Assembly (NCBI GenBank): GCA_900766655.1
Contig: CAAFWE010000264.1
Span: forward strand, 1-7,841
DNA length: 7,841 nt
Reading direction: 5' to 3'
Origin: an uncultured Alistipes sp.
GTDB lineage: Bacteria > Bacteroidota > Bacteroidia > Bacteroidales > Rikenellaceae
This document shows positions 6,939-7,841 of this stretch, piece by piece. The notes beneath the pieces were generated by a model. The model was not told the DNA's origin. It worked only from the letters and a program-made list of their open reading frames with translations, and made no database searches. Position 1 is the stretch's first letter; each line of letters opens with the position of its first letter. The position numbers and the translations under genes were made by a program.

Positions 6939-7841
6939 CTACTTTGTGTAGCGAGCCTTGATGTTGTCGGTTGCCTTCTTCAACAACTCGGCAGGGCAGC
7001 AGAGAGTGATGCGGACATAACGCTTACCCTCGGTACCGAAGATACCACCAGGGGTGAGGAATACATCGCACTTCTCCATCACCTCATCCGAGAAGTCGTA
7101 GCAGTCACCCTCGTAGTCTGCAGGAATCTCTGCCCAGATGAACAAACCAGCCTGATTTGGCTCATAGGTACATCCGAGAGCATCGAGCAACTCCATTCCC
7201 TGCTTCTCACGCTCACGATAGATAGCGTTCAACTCGGTGAACCAATCCTCGCCCAAGGCAAGAGCAGTCTCGGCAGCAGCCTGAACAGGGTAGAACATAC
7301 CCGAGTCCATATTCGACTTGAAGGTCAAGATTGAGTTAATCCACTCCTCCTTACCGATGATAACGCCCACACGCCAGCCTGCCATCGAGTGGCCCTTCGA
7401 CAACGAGTTCATCTCCATAGCTACATCTTTTGCGCCCTCGATTGCGAGGATAGACATCGGTTTGTCGTTGTTACGGATAAACGAGTATGGGTTGTCGTGG
7501 ATAACGAGAATGTTGTGCTTGCGACCGAATGCAACAATCTCCTCGAACAACTCCTTGGTTGGAGTCTGACCTGTCGGCATACCAGGGAAGTTTGCAAACA
7601 TAATCTTCACGCCCTCTACGCCTGCAGCCTCGATAGCTGCGAAATCGGGCTTAAAACCGTTCTCCTTGTTGAGCGAATATGGGAGCATCACACCGCCTGT
7701 CATCGTTACAGCAGCCTTGTATGCAGCGTAACCAGGGTTTGGAACAAGCACCTTATCGCCTGGGTTGATAAAGGTCTGGCAGATGTGCATAATTCCCTCC
7801 TTCGAGCCGATGAGCGGCAACACCTCGGTGTTGTAGTCAAC
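6939..7841 (-). CDS. PLP-dependent class I/II aminotransferase (partial, N-terminus missing)
   Basis: The visible 300 residues run from VDYNTEVLPLIGSKEG at the window edge to the stop TAG on the minus strand (complement of 6939-6941); the first 80-100 residues lie beyond base 7841. This is a fold-type I aminotransferase, which swaps amino groups between an amino acid and a 2-oxoacid using pyridoxal phosphate in the cytoplasm. Visible landmarks, numbered from the first visible residue, are GSKEG, D116 and Y119 in IHDNPY (D contacts the PLP ring nitrogen), K149 in NSLSKGHSMAGWR (the Schiff-base lysine) and R157. Overall it resembles the branch containing LL-diaminopimelate aminotransferase-like and aspartate aminotransferase-like enzymes, with matching 'TEVLPLIGSKEG' and 'SNMDSGMF' segments, so the substrate is uncertain. 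The usual NPTG motif reads GMPTG, with M88 in place of the PLP-contacting Asn. It is convergent with the rest of the window and shares the terminator. Confidence 0.93.
   Translation of the reverse strand, partial: VDYNTEVLPLIGSKEGIMHICQTFINPGDKVLVPNPGYAAYKAAVTMTGGVMLPYSLNKENGFKPDFAAIEAAGVEGVKIMFANFPGMPTGQTPTKELFEEIVAFGRKHNILVIHDNPYSFIRNNDKPMSILAIEGAKDVAMEMNSLSKGHSMAGWRVGVIIGKEEWINSILTFKSNMDSGMFYPVQAAAETALALGEDWFTELNAIYREREKQGMELLDALGCTYEPNQAGLFIWAEIPADYEGDCYDFSDEVMEKCDVFLTPGGIFGTEGKRYVRITLCCPAELLKKATDNIKARYTK

Noticed and set aside
6903..7334. A 143-codon plus-strand frame starting in the terminator region
   Set aside because: It is antisense to the aminotransferase, begins inside the terminator stem, and has no recognisable motif.
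1..7841. CRISPR arrays, tRNA or rRNA genes, insertion sequences, or a multi-gene defence or secretion system
   Set aside because: No regularly spaced repeats, transposase motifs, cloverleaf structures or defence-associated domains were seen by eye, and nearly every base is in a recognisable gene.

Overview
The window looks like an ordinary stretch of a Bacteroidales chromosome. Three things suggest this: the protein sequences read most like Bacteroidetes homologues (the UvrA, the M16 peptidase followed by a family 3 O-methyltransferase, and an aminotransferase with an 'MPTG' cofactor loop), ribosome binding sites are mostly absent, and coding is of moderate GC with heavy use of TCG, CGA/CGC and GAG codons. 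A Rikenellaceae/Alistipes-like source is possible, but this is an impression and not a demonstrated assignment.

Layout, left to right. (1) Bases 1-155 hold the last 50 codons of a gene whose C-terminus resembles the YigZ/IMPACT family. (2) uvrA (148-2919) overlaps that stop codon and encodes a full-length 923-residue nucleotide excision repair ATPase. (3) After a 37-base gap come an M16 zinc peptidase (2957-4174) and, one base later, a SAM-dependent O-methyltransferase (4176-4817). (4) Next are two tandem, clearly paralogous genes for secreted S1/P1-type zinc nucleases (4835-5674 and 5684-6499). (5) A 46-base gap precedes a small acidic TerB-like protein (6546-6869). (6) A 15-bp perfect hairpin with flanking A and T runs (6885-6919) serves as a terminator between convergent genes. 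(7) On the minus strand, a fold-type I PLP aminotransferase (6939 to beyond 7841) is cut by the window edge at its N-terminus.

From base 1 to 6499 the genes run in one direction with gaps of 1 to 37 bases or an overlap, so they could be one transcription unit. Their functions (DNA repair, cytoplasmic proteolysis, methylation, periplasmic or extracellular nucleic-acid degradation) do not form one obvious pathway. The nuclease pair could supply nucleotides or phosphate from external nucleic acids.

I found no CRISPR array, insertion sequence, tRNA, rRNA, phage gene or recognisable defence system. The best leads are modest: the nuclease duplication, with a His-to-Cys change and extra cysteines in one copy; a UvrA that lacks the first CxxC of its N-proximal zinc finger; an aminotransferase with Met where the PLP-contacting Asn normally sits; and the unexplained TerB-like gene.
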